Source: Phytophthora colocasiae
Lineage: Eukaryota; Oomycota; Peronosporomycetes; Peronosporales; Peronosporaceae
Direction of reading: 5' to 3'
Length of the DNA: 64,000 nucleotides
NCBI GenBank assembly: GCA_018806915.1
Contig: JAGKQI010000078.1
Span: forward strand, 620,001 to 684,000
Shown: positions 18,341-28,077 of the stretch, in pieces
How positions within the stretch are numbered: position 1 is the stretch's first letter
Layout: every line of letters starts with the position of its first letter
The notes under the pieces: model-generated
Databases searched by the model: none
What the model was told of the DNA's origin: nothing
Seen by the model: the letters and a program-made list of their open reading frames with translations, nothing else
Program-made: the position numbers and the translations under genes

Positions 18341-19125
18341 CTCCGCTTGTGTCTATGACCTTGATAATAATAATAGGATGACAGGTATAGTTACCGTTTT
18401 TGAAGTTGCAAGAGTGATGATCATGTACAGGTTACCTAGGGTTTACCACACTTCGTGTACTTGTGCAGTACTCACTTCACCACCACAGTACGTGGCACTG
18501 GGAACATGACATGGCCATGAAGTAATGCTTTGGGTCATGAACACCACTTAGATGTGGTGACCATTTTCAATTGATCTACTCTCAACGAAGAACTATAGAC
18601 ATGTGATGTGTTGAAATCCACCGTGAGAGAATCGTGAAAGGAATTCAGCATAACTTTGACCCGCTCAAGATCTGGAAAGCAAAACTGCTTACTGTTGTAC
18701 ATGTGAAGATAAACCATCTCACTCGACAGGTGGAATAACACTATACGAGTCGCCATTGCATTGTTGTTGTTGCTGTTGAAGTTACTGCAGAGTGTTGGTC
18801 GGTAGGGTTGCTCGTTGTGGGGTTGTGGCCTCCTAATTTGATGTTTTCAACACGAATAGGATCCACTTCGCGGCTAGGGTTGGTTTCAAATCGTACTTTT
18901 TCACTTGATGTTTGTATCGAATGAGGTTTTTTAGTCGCTCTCCCCCGAGGTTTTAACCGCTCAGTTAGGGAGAGTGTGCCGCTCTTGGGCTTTGGCTCCT
19001 GCTCTTCTTTGCAGACGCCCTCCAGTCCGAAGAAGGCGCGGAGACAGAGACGCAGAGGCAGCGCACTGATCGGTAGACCAAGAGGCGGAGACTGAAGACA
19101 TACAGGGCAGACACACTGGGACAGG
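18341..19125. promoter_or_regulatory. Shared 5' region, copy B
   Basis: Second copy of the divergent promoter region, nearly identical to 15429-16213. Here both flanking genes are truncated, so any transcripts would be from broken genes. Confidence 0.6.
18535..18756 (-). CDS. Small hypothetical ORF (73 aa), copy B
   Basis: Same as the frame at 15623-15844 with Ile replaced by Phe near the middle. No domain is recognised, and it may not be a gene. Confidence 0.25.
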   Translation of the reverse strand: MATRIVLFHLSSEMVYLHMYNSKQFCFPDLERVKVMLNSFHDSLTVDFNTSHVYSSSLRVDQLKMVTTSKWCS

Positions 19126-19216
19126 ATGAGTCGCGAGGAGCGTAAGATGGCGCAGATCATCGCCAGTATCGAGCGCATGGAGCAGGAGACACGGGACGAT
19201 TCAGGCAGGTCACAGG
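19126..19216 (+). pseudogene. 5' fragment of the basic protein gene, copy B
   Basis: Identical to 16214-16304, and cut at the same base by the junction that holds the second Tc1-like element. Confidence 0.85.
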
Positions 19217-19412
19217 CGTTATTCACAAAGTGCGCACTGGAAATCAAACAATGCGCACTAAAATTCACAAAGCGCGCGCTGAAAATCAAAAACACCTGCA
19301 CGAATTTATACTCATCAAATTATGAGATTATAAAGTAGATTTATTGACTGGGCTCGGCACGTTTGGCGCCAAACTCTCCCTCTGGCGACACTTGATTCTC
19401 AATTTTGGCGCG

Positions 19413-20483
19413 ATGCCAACTAGCTACAAGAGATACCCCCTCCACATTCGGGCAGCAGTATTGCGTGTAGCCAAGGGCGAAGGCAACTGGAAGGAAACTG
19501 CAGAACTGTACGATGTTGGTGAGCGCACAGCATGGGGGTGGATAAAGGCTGCTAAAGAGTCTGGTGACTGGAGTGGCAAGCAGAAAAAGCGTGGTGGATC
19601 GGAGAAAAAGATACTTCCTGAGCACGTGGACTACATTCTCAACGAACTAGCCACCACACCAGAGCTACCGTGCGTCGACATGGCGAGAATGATCGACCAG
19701 AAGTTTGGTGTGAAGCTAAATCGCGAAACGCTTCGCCGTGAACTCGACGCTTGCAATTTTACTGTAAAGAAGCTCCACCGTGACGTGACAACGCGCAATA
19801 GCCTAGTCAACAAGCAGAAGCGAGCAGACTACGTGGTCAAGTTCTACGCAGCGCTAGCAAACAACACGGTTTTCTATCTGGACGAAACCAACTTCAATTT
19901 GTGGTGTTCACGTGGGACTGGATGGAGCGCACGCGGCACCCGTGCCGTACAAACTGTCGTCGCTAGCAAAGGCAGAAACATTCACGTAATTGCAGTGATA
20001 TCGAGTACTGGGATTGCTTACCAAGAGTCGCAGTTTGGCTCCTTCACTGCCGACCTAGCCAACGAGTTCATCCGGCGCTTCTTGCGTCACATCAGAGTGA
20101 CACATTCGCTGGACAATGTGGTGGTGGTGCTCGACAATGCGCCGTGTCACGCTCGCGCCGATGCCGTTTTCGATGAAGAAGAATTCGAGGGTGCAGAAAT
20201 GCTAAAACTTTGGCCTTACTCGCCAATGTTAAACCCAATTGAGAACGTTTTTTCCGTCTACAAAAGTGCAGTCAAGCGTTTTCTTGCACGGCAACGACCT
20301 GCCATCATACGTGTACCGGCAGGAACAACGATTACAGAGCACCGCTCTGAATTTCTTAAGATGGCTGCTGACCCTCTCTTTGCGGAGGTGGTAACACCAG
20401 AGCTGTGCAACCGCGCCTTTTGCCACTCACTGGTTCATCATCAACGTGCATTAGGCATGCTTGACATGGAAGTTGGTACATAA
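19413..20483 (+). CDS. Tc1/IS630-like transposase, copy 2
   Basis: A 356-residue transposase with the same domains as copy 1: two helix-turn-helix regions and the DD35E triad (YLDETNF, VLDNAPCH, LNPIE). It differs by Val to Leu in the second helix-turn-helix, Thr to Ala before NNT, and keeps the family-typical Trp before PYSP. All catalytic residues are present. It might act on other copies even though its own right end is broken. Confidence 0.93.
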   Translation: MPTSYKRYPLHIRAAVLRVAKGEGNWKETAELYDVGERTAWGWIKAAKESGDWSGKQKKRGGSEKKILPEHVDYILNELATTPELPCVDMARMIDQKFGVKLNRETLRRELDACNFTVKKLHRDVTTRNSLVNKQKRADYVVKFYAALANNTVFYLDETNFNLWCSRGTGWSARGTRAVQTVVASKGRNIHVIAVISSTGIAYQESQFGSFTADLANEFIRRFLRHIRVTHSLDNVVVVLDNAPCHARADAVFDEEEFEGAEMLKLWPYSPMLNPIENVFSVYKSAVKRFLARQRPAIIRVPAGTTITEHRSEFLKMAADPLFAEVVTPELCNRAFCHSLVHHQRALGMLDMEVGT

Positions 20484-20602
20484 TAATTCTAATTAGATTT
20501 GACAATCAATGTTCTTTAAAAGGTATAAAGTATAACAGGTGTTTTTGATTTTCAGCGCGCGCTTTGTGAATTTGAGTGCGCATTGTTTGATTTCTAGTGC
20601 GC

Positions 20603-21526
20603 CAGAGGTCGCAAGCTGGAAATTTCGGACGTCCGTGTCCGTCTGTACAATTCTCAGCAGACTTTCGGACGTCCATGACTGCCCGAGATTCTCGTTCGGA
20701 TATCCGCAACCGACCGAAAAAAAAATACGGATGATTGTAGTTTAAACCGCGCAGTATAGCTCATTCAGCATTATATTTTTATTAGTCTGTCACTTGTTTG
20801 AACGTGCCGGTGTAGATGCCTTGGTCAAACCCATAAAGGTCTTCATCGTTCCGGTGCTTGCATTGGCATGATTCTTCGAGCAAGTTTCTCCATGTTTATT
20901 TAAAGTTGAAGTTCCCTTCTTACTCTGAAAAGCAAACACTCGATAGCATCCTCTACACGCAACGAAAGTCGTCTCTATAGCCACAAACCGAGCCCCTGAA
21001 TTCTTCTCCACAACATAGGAAAAGAAATCCCAACACTTAGGCCTAGTGCTAGAGGAATCTGCCAGCAACGACAACACGGGCTTTTTATTTTGCGACGTCA
21101 ACTCACGTGTGATCGCCTCTTTAATCGCGGTCAATGATATGAGAGCACGAATGGAGTGCAGTTGCTGAGATTGATAAGCCAACGACGACTCGTCGGACAG
21201 ATTGGAATTTGTAGTGCTTGTGCCGTCATCAGTTCGTGATGAACGATGTGTCCGCATTACGAAGGAGTCCATGACCGTACGACAGCAGCGAGGCACGGCA
21301 GCAGCGAAAGGAGTGAAATCCACGAGTAAAAGACGGCAGGGGGAGGTTCTCGAATGCCAATAGAAAACTCCCAAAGTATTCGGATGTCTGTGACTGTCCG
21401 TTGATTTATTTCGGATGTCTGCAACCGCCCAAAGTATTTTCGAGCATCCGTTCGGATATCCGTGGATACCCGCGGTCGCGGGTACACGGTTAGAAAGCGG
21501 TCTCGGGTAACTGTTTGCGACCTCTG
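20603..21526 (-). mobile_element. hAT-type element nested in a Tc1 end (924 bp)
   Basis: The ends are CAGAGGTCGCAA and its reverse complement (12 bp). They are flanked by the 8-bp duplication TAGTGCGC (20595-20602 and 21527-21534), the length typical of hAT elements. Motifs of the form TTCGGAYRTCYG are repeated near both ends, as expected for transposase-binding subterminal repeats. It carries a short minus-strand gene for a BED-finger protein and no DDE domain, so it should be non-autonomous. Confidence 0.87.
20790..21272 (-). CDS. BED zinc-finger protein of hAT element
   Basis: A 160-residue frame starting MDSFVMRTHRS. The middle contains CWDFFSYVVEKN, then VACRGCYRVF, then LNKHGETC: the aromatic start plus C-x2-C...H-x4-C pattern of a BED finger, the DNA-binding domain at the N-terminus of hAT transposases. 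The catalytic domain and the C-terminal dimerisation domain are missing. It is either a deletion derivative or a stand-alone DNA-binding protein that could compete for element ends. The latter is inference. Confidence 0.75.
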   Translation of the reverse strand: MDSFVMRTHRSSRTDDGTSTTNSNLSDESSLAYQSQQLHSIRALISLTAIKEAITRELTSQNKKPVLSLLADSSSTRPKCWDFFSYVVEKNSGARFVAIETTFVACRGCYRVFAFQSKKGTSTLNKHGETCSKNHANASTGTMKTFMGLTKASTPARSNK

Positions 21527-21562
21527 TAGTGCGCACTTTGTGAATAACGCCGTGCAATGGTG

Positions 21563-22183
21563 TAACGCGTACAAGTTGGTCGTCTCCTGTCTTAGATCTT
21601 GTAGCGATATTGTCTTTGCCTCAACATCTCGAGCACATTCGGCACGTTTGTTCTTGAGGGATGCGATCTGTGACTCCTGCTCTTCATTGAGAATGATGTC
21701 GCCACCATTCCCGGACGGCATAGCCATTTGGGAAACTTCCTCTTGGAGCTGGTCCAGCTTCCCTCGAAGACCGTTAACCTTCTGCTGCTTCTCCAGCTCT
21801 GCCTGCCTTGTCAACACAATTTGCTGCACCACAGCATCCAGTTCAACCTTCGCCTTCTTCTTTTGAGCGAGTGCTTCACTCTCTTCCTCCTGGTCGCGTA
21901 GCATGGCCTCATGACTGGAGTGGATCTCCGCAAGGATTTCTTTTGTGCGGTGAATCAGTCGTTGCTCGCTCTCTTGAGACTTAACGAAGGCTAGCAGTAG
22001 TTTCTCCAGCTCCGACTTGTACAACGCAACGGAATCAGGTGTCTGCGCCAACACACCCTCCATCTCAGCCACAACGACCGCTCCTGTGCCTGCTGAGCTC
22101 GTCTCCGCTTCGTTGAGCCATCCACCGTCCGTGCCTGCCGACAGCGGTGTCATTCCACGATCCATCCCGATAGCATCCGACAT
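21563..22183 (-). pseudogene. CFAP58 5' fragment, copy C
   Basis: Codons 1 to about 207 of CFAP58, closest to copy B, broken at the same base (TAACGCG). The open frame runs on into the Tc1 end and then into hAT sequence, where an unrelated tail is read. Confidence 0.88.
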
Positions 22184-22957
22184 CTCCGCTTGTTGATAAT
22201 AATAATAGGATGAAAGGTATAGTTACCGTTTTTGAAGTTGCAAGAGTGATGATCATGTACAGGTTACCTAGGGTTTACCACACTTCGTGTACTTGTGCAG
22301 TACTCACTTCACCACCACAGTACGTGGCACTGGGAACATGACATGGCCATGAAGTAATGCTTTGGGTCATGAACACCACTTAGATGTGGTGACCATTTTC
22401 AATTGATCTACTCTCAACGAAGAACTATAGACATGTGATGTGTTGAAATCCACCGTGAGAGAATCGTGAAAGGAATTCAGCATAACTTTGACCCGCTCAA
22501 GATCTGGAAAGCAAAACTGCTTACTGTTGTACATGTGAAGATAAACCATCTCACTCGACAGGTGGAATAACACTATACGAGTCGCCATTGCACTGTTGTT
22601 GTTGCTGTTGAAGTTACTGCAGAGTGTTGGTCGGTAGGGTTGCTCGTTGTGGGGTTGTGGCCTCCTAATTTGATGTTTTCAACACGAATAGGATCCACTT
22701 CGCGGCTAGGGTTGGTTTCAAATCGTACTTTTTCACTTGATGTTTGTATCGAATGAGGTTTTTTAGTCGCTCTCCCCCGAGGTTTTAACCGCTCAGTTAG
22801 GGAGAGTGTGCCGCTCTTGGGCTTTGGCTCCTGCTCTTCTTTGCAGACGCCCTCCAGTCCGAAGAAGGCGCGGAGACAGAGACGCAGAGGCAGCGCACTG
22901 ATCGGTAGACCAAGAGGCGGAGACTGAAGACATACAGGGCAGACACACTGGGACAGG
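22184..22957. promoter_or_regulatory. Shared 5' region, copy C (drives the intact plus gene)
   Basis: Third copy of the divergent region, with a 12-base deletion next to the CFAP58 start (CTTGTTGATAATA instead of CTTGTGTCTATG...). Only this copy leads into the complete plus-strand gene. Confidence 0.6.
22367..22588 (-). CDS. Small hypothetical ORF (73 aa), copy C
   Basis: Same product as copy B. It overlaps the presumed promoter region, and a coding role is unproven. Confidence 0.25.
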   Translation of the reverse strand: MATRIVLFHLSSEMVYLHMYNSKQFCFPDLERVKVMLNSFHDSLTVDFNTSHVYSSSLRVDQLKMVTTSKWCS

Positions 22958-24376
22958 ATGAGTCGCGAGGAGCGTAAGATGGCGCAGATCATCGCCAGTA
23001 TCGAGCGCATGGAGCAGGAGACACGGGACGATTCAGGCAGGTCACAGGAGCCGCAGGACGCGGCCAAACGCGGCAAAAAGGGAAAGAAGGGCAAATACTC
23101 GGGGCTCAAGGCTAAAGGAGGCAAGAAGTTCAAGGTCGCGTCTGTTGCGATCGGTCCAGGGGGCGCCAAGGCGCCGTTTGAGCGCAAACTGACGCCCAAG
23201 AAGCGCTGGATCCAGCTATGGAGCGCCCAGCTGGATACTCTCAAGGAGGACGGTAGCAGCTCGTCTGAAGGACCGGAGGGGCCAGCAGAGAATGAGGAGG
23301 AACACACAGAGAAGCAGGACGATGTGAATATGTCGGCAGTCGCCTCGTCGCCCGTGTCACAGGCTAAAGTGACCCCTGTTGCTTCCCCTACGCCGGCAGC
23401 AGTTGTAACGACGACGAAGAACCAGGAGCAACCAGTGGGGGCGATACCGATTCCTGTCGCCCAAAAGCAAAAGGTTGAGGAGGAAACTCCCGCTCTCGCC
23501 CCCGTCGCTGTTCTGCAGACCAAACCGCAGGAACAAGTTACAGAGACCCCCAAGACAGTGACTACTCCGAAGTTGACGACACCCAAGGCGACGCCTAACA
23601 CTAAGGCGGCAAAAGTGTCATCGTCGGAGTTGCGTGTGAAGACCCCGTTGAACAACGAATCGTCACACTTGTCCCCTCCGTTAGAACGGAACAGCCCTAC
23701 CACTACAGCATCCATCAGCCCGTCGGCAAAAGTAAAAGACAGCGACATACCCAACAACAACGCCTCTGCGGCCAAGTTTTCCCCTGCGGCTACTGAGAAA
23801 CCTATTGTAACTGAGAGAAAGGAGCTATCTAGGAAAGACTCGGCCCCACAGCTGGAGAGGAAGATCAGTAGTAGCAGCAGTAGCAGTATGGGCAAGAGCG
23901 AGGACGGCAACCGAAGGGATACACCAGGACGCCTCCACGACCGTGGCAGGAAACGCAGTTTGGAACAGTGTGAGCTGCCCATGTCAGAAGAGGCGAAACG
24001 ACGAGCAGAACGGAGGAGGAAGCGGAAGTCCAACTGGGACGTGGGTGACCCACGAAGGGGAGGCAGTCCTATCACCGATCCCCCTGTCAGTGCGGCCGCA
24101 GCGGCTGCAAACCAGCAGTCTTTTGCTAAGTACCCTCCCAACAGGCCGTCGTGGCGACACAGCCAGAGCATGATGGATATCAAGCCTCACTTTCAAAGTG
24201 TTCACCGATCCTCCAGCTTCTATAACAGCGGTTCCAGTTCAGGAAGTCGGAGGGGATTCTACCACTCGACCTCGCTGCCTCAAGATCGTTCCCGCAGTGC
24301 AGGACGCTCGTCAACGCGATACAACTTCGGAAACAGCAGCAGCGGCGGCGGCAGTGGTGGTAGCAGCTATCGGTGA
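22958..24376 (+). CDS. Basic low-complexity protein, function unknown
   Basis: A 472-residue protein. The ATG at 22958 is supported by an in-frame stop shortly upstream. The N-terminus MSREERKMAQIIASIERME resembles the helix after the SET domain in KMT2E/SETD5-type proteins (SREERKxxxIxxxxxRxE), but no SET domain is present. The rest is disordered: Lys/Gly-rich (about 35-70), Pro/Thr/Val-rich with acidic patches, then a basic region (AKRRAERRRKRKSNWDVG) and a Ser/Arg/Gly-rich tail. Basic clusters suggest nuclear location. It might bind chromatin or RNA, but I cannot assign a function. It is the only complete copy; two 30-codon fragments lie to the left. Confidence 0.75.
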   Translation: MSREERKMAQIIASIERMEQETRDDSGRSQEPQDAAKRGKKGKKGKYSGLKAKGGKKFKVASVAIGPGGAKAPFERKLTPKKRWIQLWSAQLDTLKEDGSSSSEGPEGPAENEEEHTEKQDDVNMSAVASSPVSQAKVTPVASPTPAAVVTTTKNQEQPVGAIPIPVAQKQKVEEETPALAPVAVLQTKPQEQVTETPKTVTTPKLTTPKATPNTKAAKVSSSELRVKTPLNNESSHLSPPLERNSPTTTASISPSAKVKDSDIPNNNASAAKFSPAATEKPIVTERKELSRKDSAPQLERKISSSSSSSMGKSEDGNRRDTPGRLHDRGRKRSLEQCELPMSEEAKRRAERRRKRKSNWDVGDPRRGGSPITDPPVSAAAAAANQQSFAKYPPNRPSWRHSQSMMDIKPHFQSVHRSSSFYNSGSSSGSRRGFYHSTSLPQDRSRSAGRSSTRYNFGNSSSGGGSGGSSYR

Positions 24377-24640
24377 TCGACGGCAAACACTTTGTGAACA
24401 GGCTCACGTGTGTGAGGCTCCTATATCTATGAGACGCGGCCCTATTGTGTAGAAAACGAAGCTTAGCAAGCAGAGACTCCTAGTCAAGCAGCGTAAGCGA
24501 ATGCGTGTTTGTTGCGTCATGTGCAAGTTTTCTCGATACATGTACTGTGTTTGGATTGTCTGTATCGTTTGTGCCTTCAATACAAGACCGCATAGAAAAT
24601 GTAAGTGTATCAAGGAGCTCTTCCTACTGATTGGCACATC
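24377..24640. other. Spacer between two plus-strand genes
   Basis: 264 bp holding the 3' end of the basic protein gene and the promoter of the phosphatase gene. No RNA gene or repeat is recognised. Confidence 0.5.
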
Positions 24641-26563
24641 ATGGCCGGAAGGTTGACGCTCTTGCTGCTGTGCGCTTGGCTGCAAGTGTCTGCCGCCCAG
24701 TCCATTACTAAAGACATCGACGACTCGCTTCTGCTCGTTGTGGGGGATGTGACGTCCTCGTCAGCGCGTATCCTGTACGACCAAGTGCCTCCGCTAGCCT
24801 CAAAGATGCACATTCGAGTTTACAAGACGATGGCGACTACGTCGGACCAGTTAGCAGGTTTTACGGCTGATAAAAGTCTTGATATAACTCTACCAGAGGC
24901 TATAAAACACCCTCAACTCATTGAGCTGCAAGATCTGGAGCCTGGGCGAAGATACGTAGTACAGTTCGAATTGGACGAACCAAAAGAGACGGCGACTGTC
25001 AGATTCCACACAGCGAGCGAAACAAAAGCTTCCCGGACCGACCGAGTGCTTGTTGTGTCTTGTGATCGCTATGTGGATGATCATGATGACGTTTTGATGG
25101 AACGTATTGCGAAAGACGTCGAAGAGCACGATGAAGCCTCGGGAGCGTCGTCGGTTCACTTTGGTATGGCTCATATAGGTGATCAGATATACGCAGACGC
25201 TGGAGAAAAGAGTATCGAGGTGATACCACTTCCACTGAAGGAGATGGCCGATATTAAGAAGCGACGAGCGCGTTTTGACACCGTCTTGGAACAATTTCGA
25301 GATATTTACAGGGAAACCTTCGGGAGGAAAGCAGCACAGCGCGTGCTGCGTGTTGGAGCGCATTGGATGCTCCCTGACGACCATGAAATCATTAACAACT
25401 TTAATTTTGAGCTTGTTCAAAAAGCCTTTGAAGGTCCTAAGAATTTGTTGCTCGGTGAATCGGAACGTGAGAAACTCGTGGCGCTCCAACTGCATTGCCG
25501 TGCTGGATTGAAAGCCTACTACGAGTTCCAATATCAACTGTACAGCGATTTCCCTTTTAAAAACGTCGATTTTCTGGAAGACGAGCTTGGAGAAATTGTA
25601 CGCACTTACCCTGTGCATTTCGCTGTGGAGCTCCAACACCTTAAACTTCTGTTCCTGGATGTGCGTTTCGAGCGCAGCTTTTTCGATGCATCCCAAAAAG
25701 AAAACTTACCCAAGTTGGTCGGCGATAAGCAAAGGAAGTTTTTGGATATGAAGCTGCAAGCATGGAGCACTGAGGATGCGAGCATCGCAGTCGTGTTTTC
25801 CAGCATGCCGCTCTTTTTCCAGTCTGCTTTTTCAGCGGCAATAGCTCACGTTGTCGAGCATGAAACGTACCCTGGCATGACAGAACAACGTCCTGGGCTG
25901 GAAGATCTTTTCCACACTTTCCAAGAGTACAATAAACGTACACCTAAAGACACATCGCCGCTGGTAAGACTTCTGGTTGGTGGTGACTTGCACATGCTGG
26001 CCCACTCGCGGGTTTGTGGAAATGAAGCAACGGATTCAGGTTGCTTAGACCATCTGATCACTAGTGGAGTAACGAACGCCTCGACATCGATCCAAGACTA
26101 CAAATTGATCCCGTATTACTACATGATCACGCAGCTTACGCCGGTATTCGAGATAGTGTACTCATGGGCCCAGTACATCCCGCTACTTCCTTCACTACTG
26201 CCTCCCAGTTCGCCTTGGTATATCGAACACGATCGCGTGTTCCTGGGCCGGAATTACGGGTAAACAATCTGAAAGTATGGGATGTTTTGCTTTGAACCTA
26301 CTGACGATTTCTGTTCTACTCCCAGTGTCCTCGAACTTACCGCCGAAGGTAATTTCACGTGGGGTCAAACTGTCACGGAGCCTTACGATGAAGCGTATCA
26401 GCACCGTGTGCAATCCATCTTTGACGCATCGACGTCAATGGTTGTTGGTTTTGTGGTGCTGCTGATTGCCTTGTTCAACTTCTACATTTCCTATCGAGTT
26501 GTATCGTGGTGCTGTGCTACAAGTTTCTCCAAACGACAAGTGAAAAAGATGAAGGCGCAGTGA
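24641..26563 (+). CDS. PhoD-like metallophosphatase, membrane-anchored, spliced
   Basis: The gene has two exons, 24641-26259 and 26326-26563, with a 66-bp GT-AG intron (GTAAAC...CTCCCAG and a CTGAC branch site). Without splicing a stop follows RNYGG. Joined, the reading continues RNYG-VLELTAEGNF. The product is about 618 residues. The start at 24641 gives a signal peptide (MAGRLTLLLLCAWLQVSAA). The catalytic metal-binding motifs of PhoD-type phosphodiesterases/phosphatases are visible: GDQIYAD, PDDHE and GGDLHMLAH. Exon 2 encodes a C-terminal transmembrane helix (MVVGFVVLLIALFNFYI) and a short basic tail. It would therefore be secreted and anchored with the enzyme outside the cytosol. The substrate is unknown. 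It converges with the RING gene, 33 bp apart. Confidence 0.88.
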
Positions 26564-26596
26564 CACCAAAAGGAATTTCAAAAGAAACAACAGTGT

Positions 26597-27777
26597 TTAG
26601 TTTGTTAAATTACTGGTAGTATAGGCCTCTGGAGGGGGCGAACTCCGGCACATGCTACATCGACTATCGAAGCATGTATTCGTGTAAGTACATTGGTCAC
26701 ACTTCCACGAGCTCCGCCGCCGACCTTGACGCGTCAGCATTTTTGTAGATTTCGAGTCCACAGAGCTTGTACGCTTGAGATCTCGGCTGCGGGTGTGCAA
26801 TGCGACGGGGGAAATGGTCGTATCCAGCGTAAGTTGCAGCAGTGGTTTGCGTCCTTTAACAGATTGAGGCCGTAGCTTCTTGGTCGGAGTCGGGCTATGC
26901 GAGGCGCTGCGGAGGAAATACTTCTTGTGCGGCTCCTCAATCTTCAAATGCGTCCGTGCACAAGGTGATGACAGACCTAGATTTGTCGAGTGTGCGCGAC
27001 GCAAAGTCTGTCCAGCATGGCTTGACGTGGCTCGTGAAGACCCGAAATACTTGTCTAGCTTCGGCTGCTTCTCGTCAATAGTGTTCGACGCCGAGCGAGT
27101 AACCGGTCGATGGTAAGAGCTCCTTGTTGTCATGAGTGTAGGAGTCACTTTCTTCTTCTGCGCTGTACTCTTCACGGGTCTGAGACCTGAAGAGCTCGAA
27201 GAAGTCGAGGAAGCTGGAGACGTAGACGCAGCCAAAGAAGCTGTGAACTCCGGGTCGTTCTGTAAGAACTCGATCGTCTGTTCCAGAGCACGTTGCTCCG
27301 CCTGCTGCACTTGTGATTGATGATCTCGGAGTTGTCGTTCATAGAATGCCTTGATCTCTCCAGAGCTCTCCTGACTGTCTGTTGGATGGTCTTCACCGCT
27401 ATTATGCAGCGGTGGGGCGTCCTCATCAAAGAACTCAACAAGAGGCTCTTGATCCTCTGCAATGTCCCCTAGAAATGGACATTTGGTCTTAATTGCTGTC
27501 CACATGGACTCATCCACCTTGTATTGCTTGGTACGTGCAAAGCCAACGACTCGACGTCGACAGAATCCGCAGTTAACACTTGTAAGCTCCAGTCCGCGCT
27601 CGAAACATTCCATACTGTTAAAAAATATAAACAATTGTTAAGGAAATATGACATTCTACCATTATAAAACGATTATTACCACAGGTAGCGATGACAGCAG
27701 GGCAGTTGAATGGGACGTCGCAATACGTCGAGACATAGAGGACACTGGAAGCGGATGGGGATGGACACGGAGCTCAT
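26597..27777 (-). CDS. RING / RanBP2 zinc-finger protein, spliced
   Basis: Exon 1 is 27680-27777 (MSSVSIPIRFQCPLCLDVL...) and exon 2 is 26597-27614, with a 65-bp intron (GTAATA...TTAACAG) between them. Splicing rebuilds a C3HC4 RING: CPLC, then PCCHRYLC, then MEC, then CGFC. The product is about 370 residues. After the RING comes a Glu/Gln-rich helix (about 115-150) that could be a ubiquitin-interacting segment. QPKLDKYF follows, which fits the PCNA-interaction box Q-x-x-L-x-x-[FY]-F. The C-terminus is a RanBP2-type finger (WKCDQC...CSMC). The most likely role is a nuclear ubiquitin ligase, perhaps at replication or repair sites. The RING and finger are seen; the role is inference. Confidence 0.82.
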
Positions 27778-28077
27778 GGGAGGCGCAGGAGTCCGAGTCA
27801 GCGCCATATTCGTCAGTTGCTTTACTTGTCCGCTGTTTGAAAATGGGAGTGTACCACTTACAAAAGGAAAAGAGGGTGTTTATACTGATAGCATATGACA
27901 ATATCATGAACCTATCAAAACTACATTACCAAGATAAAGAGAAATTAATATCAGCTTATACAGGATTACAATACGTTTTATGAATTTTAAACTTTTCAGC
28001 CAATCCGATTGAAGAATTGCGCTAATTGCATGACCACCTCAGCTTTTATCGCCCTTTAATCGTCTGGACTGGAGAAG
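27778..28077. promoter_or_regulatory. Divergent promoter region, RING gene and mitochondrial gene
   Basis: 300 bp between two divergent start codons. It is AT-rich in the middle (about 27880-27990). A TTTTCAGCCAATCCGATT stretch about 85 bp before the plus start is a candidate initiator. No other feature was seen. Confidence 0.45.

Larger units (their letters stand above)
19222..21544 (+). mobile_element. Tc1/mariner-like transposon, copy 2, split by a hAT element
   Basis: Same element and same junction as 16310-17701, with TA at 19220-19221 and 21545-21546. Its right inverted repeat is interrupted by a 924-bp hAT-type insertion (20603-21526), so it can be expected to have lost one functional end. 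Without that insertion and its 8-bp duplication it matches copy 1 in length. Confidence 0.9.

Noticed and set aside
22573..24183. 536-codon minus-strand frame opposite the basic protein gene
   Set aside because: It is the antisense of a low-complexity Ser/Lys/Pro-rich gene, has a composition dominated by Leu/Ser from that, and the truncated copies show it fused to promoter sequence. It is a shadow frame.
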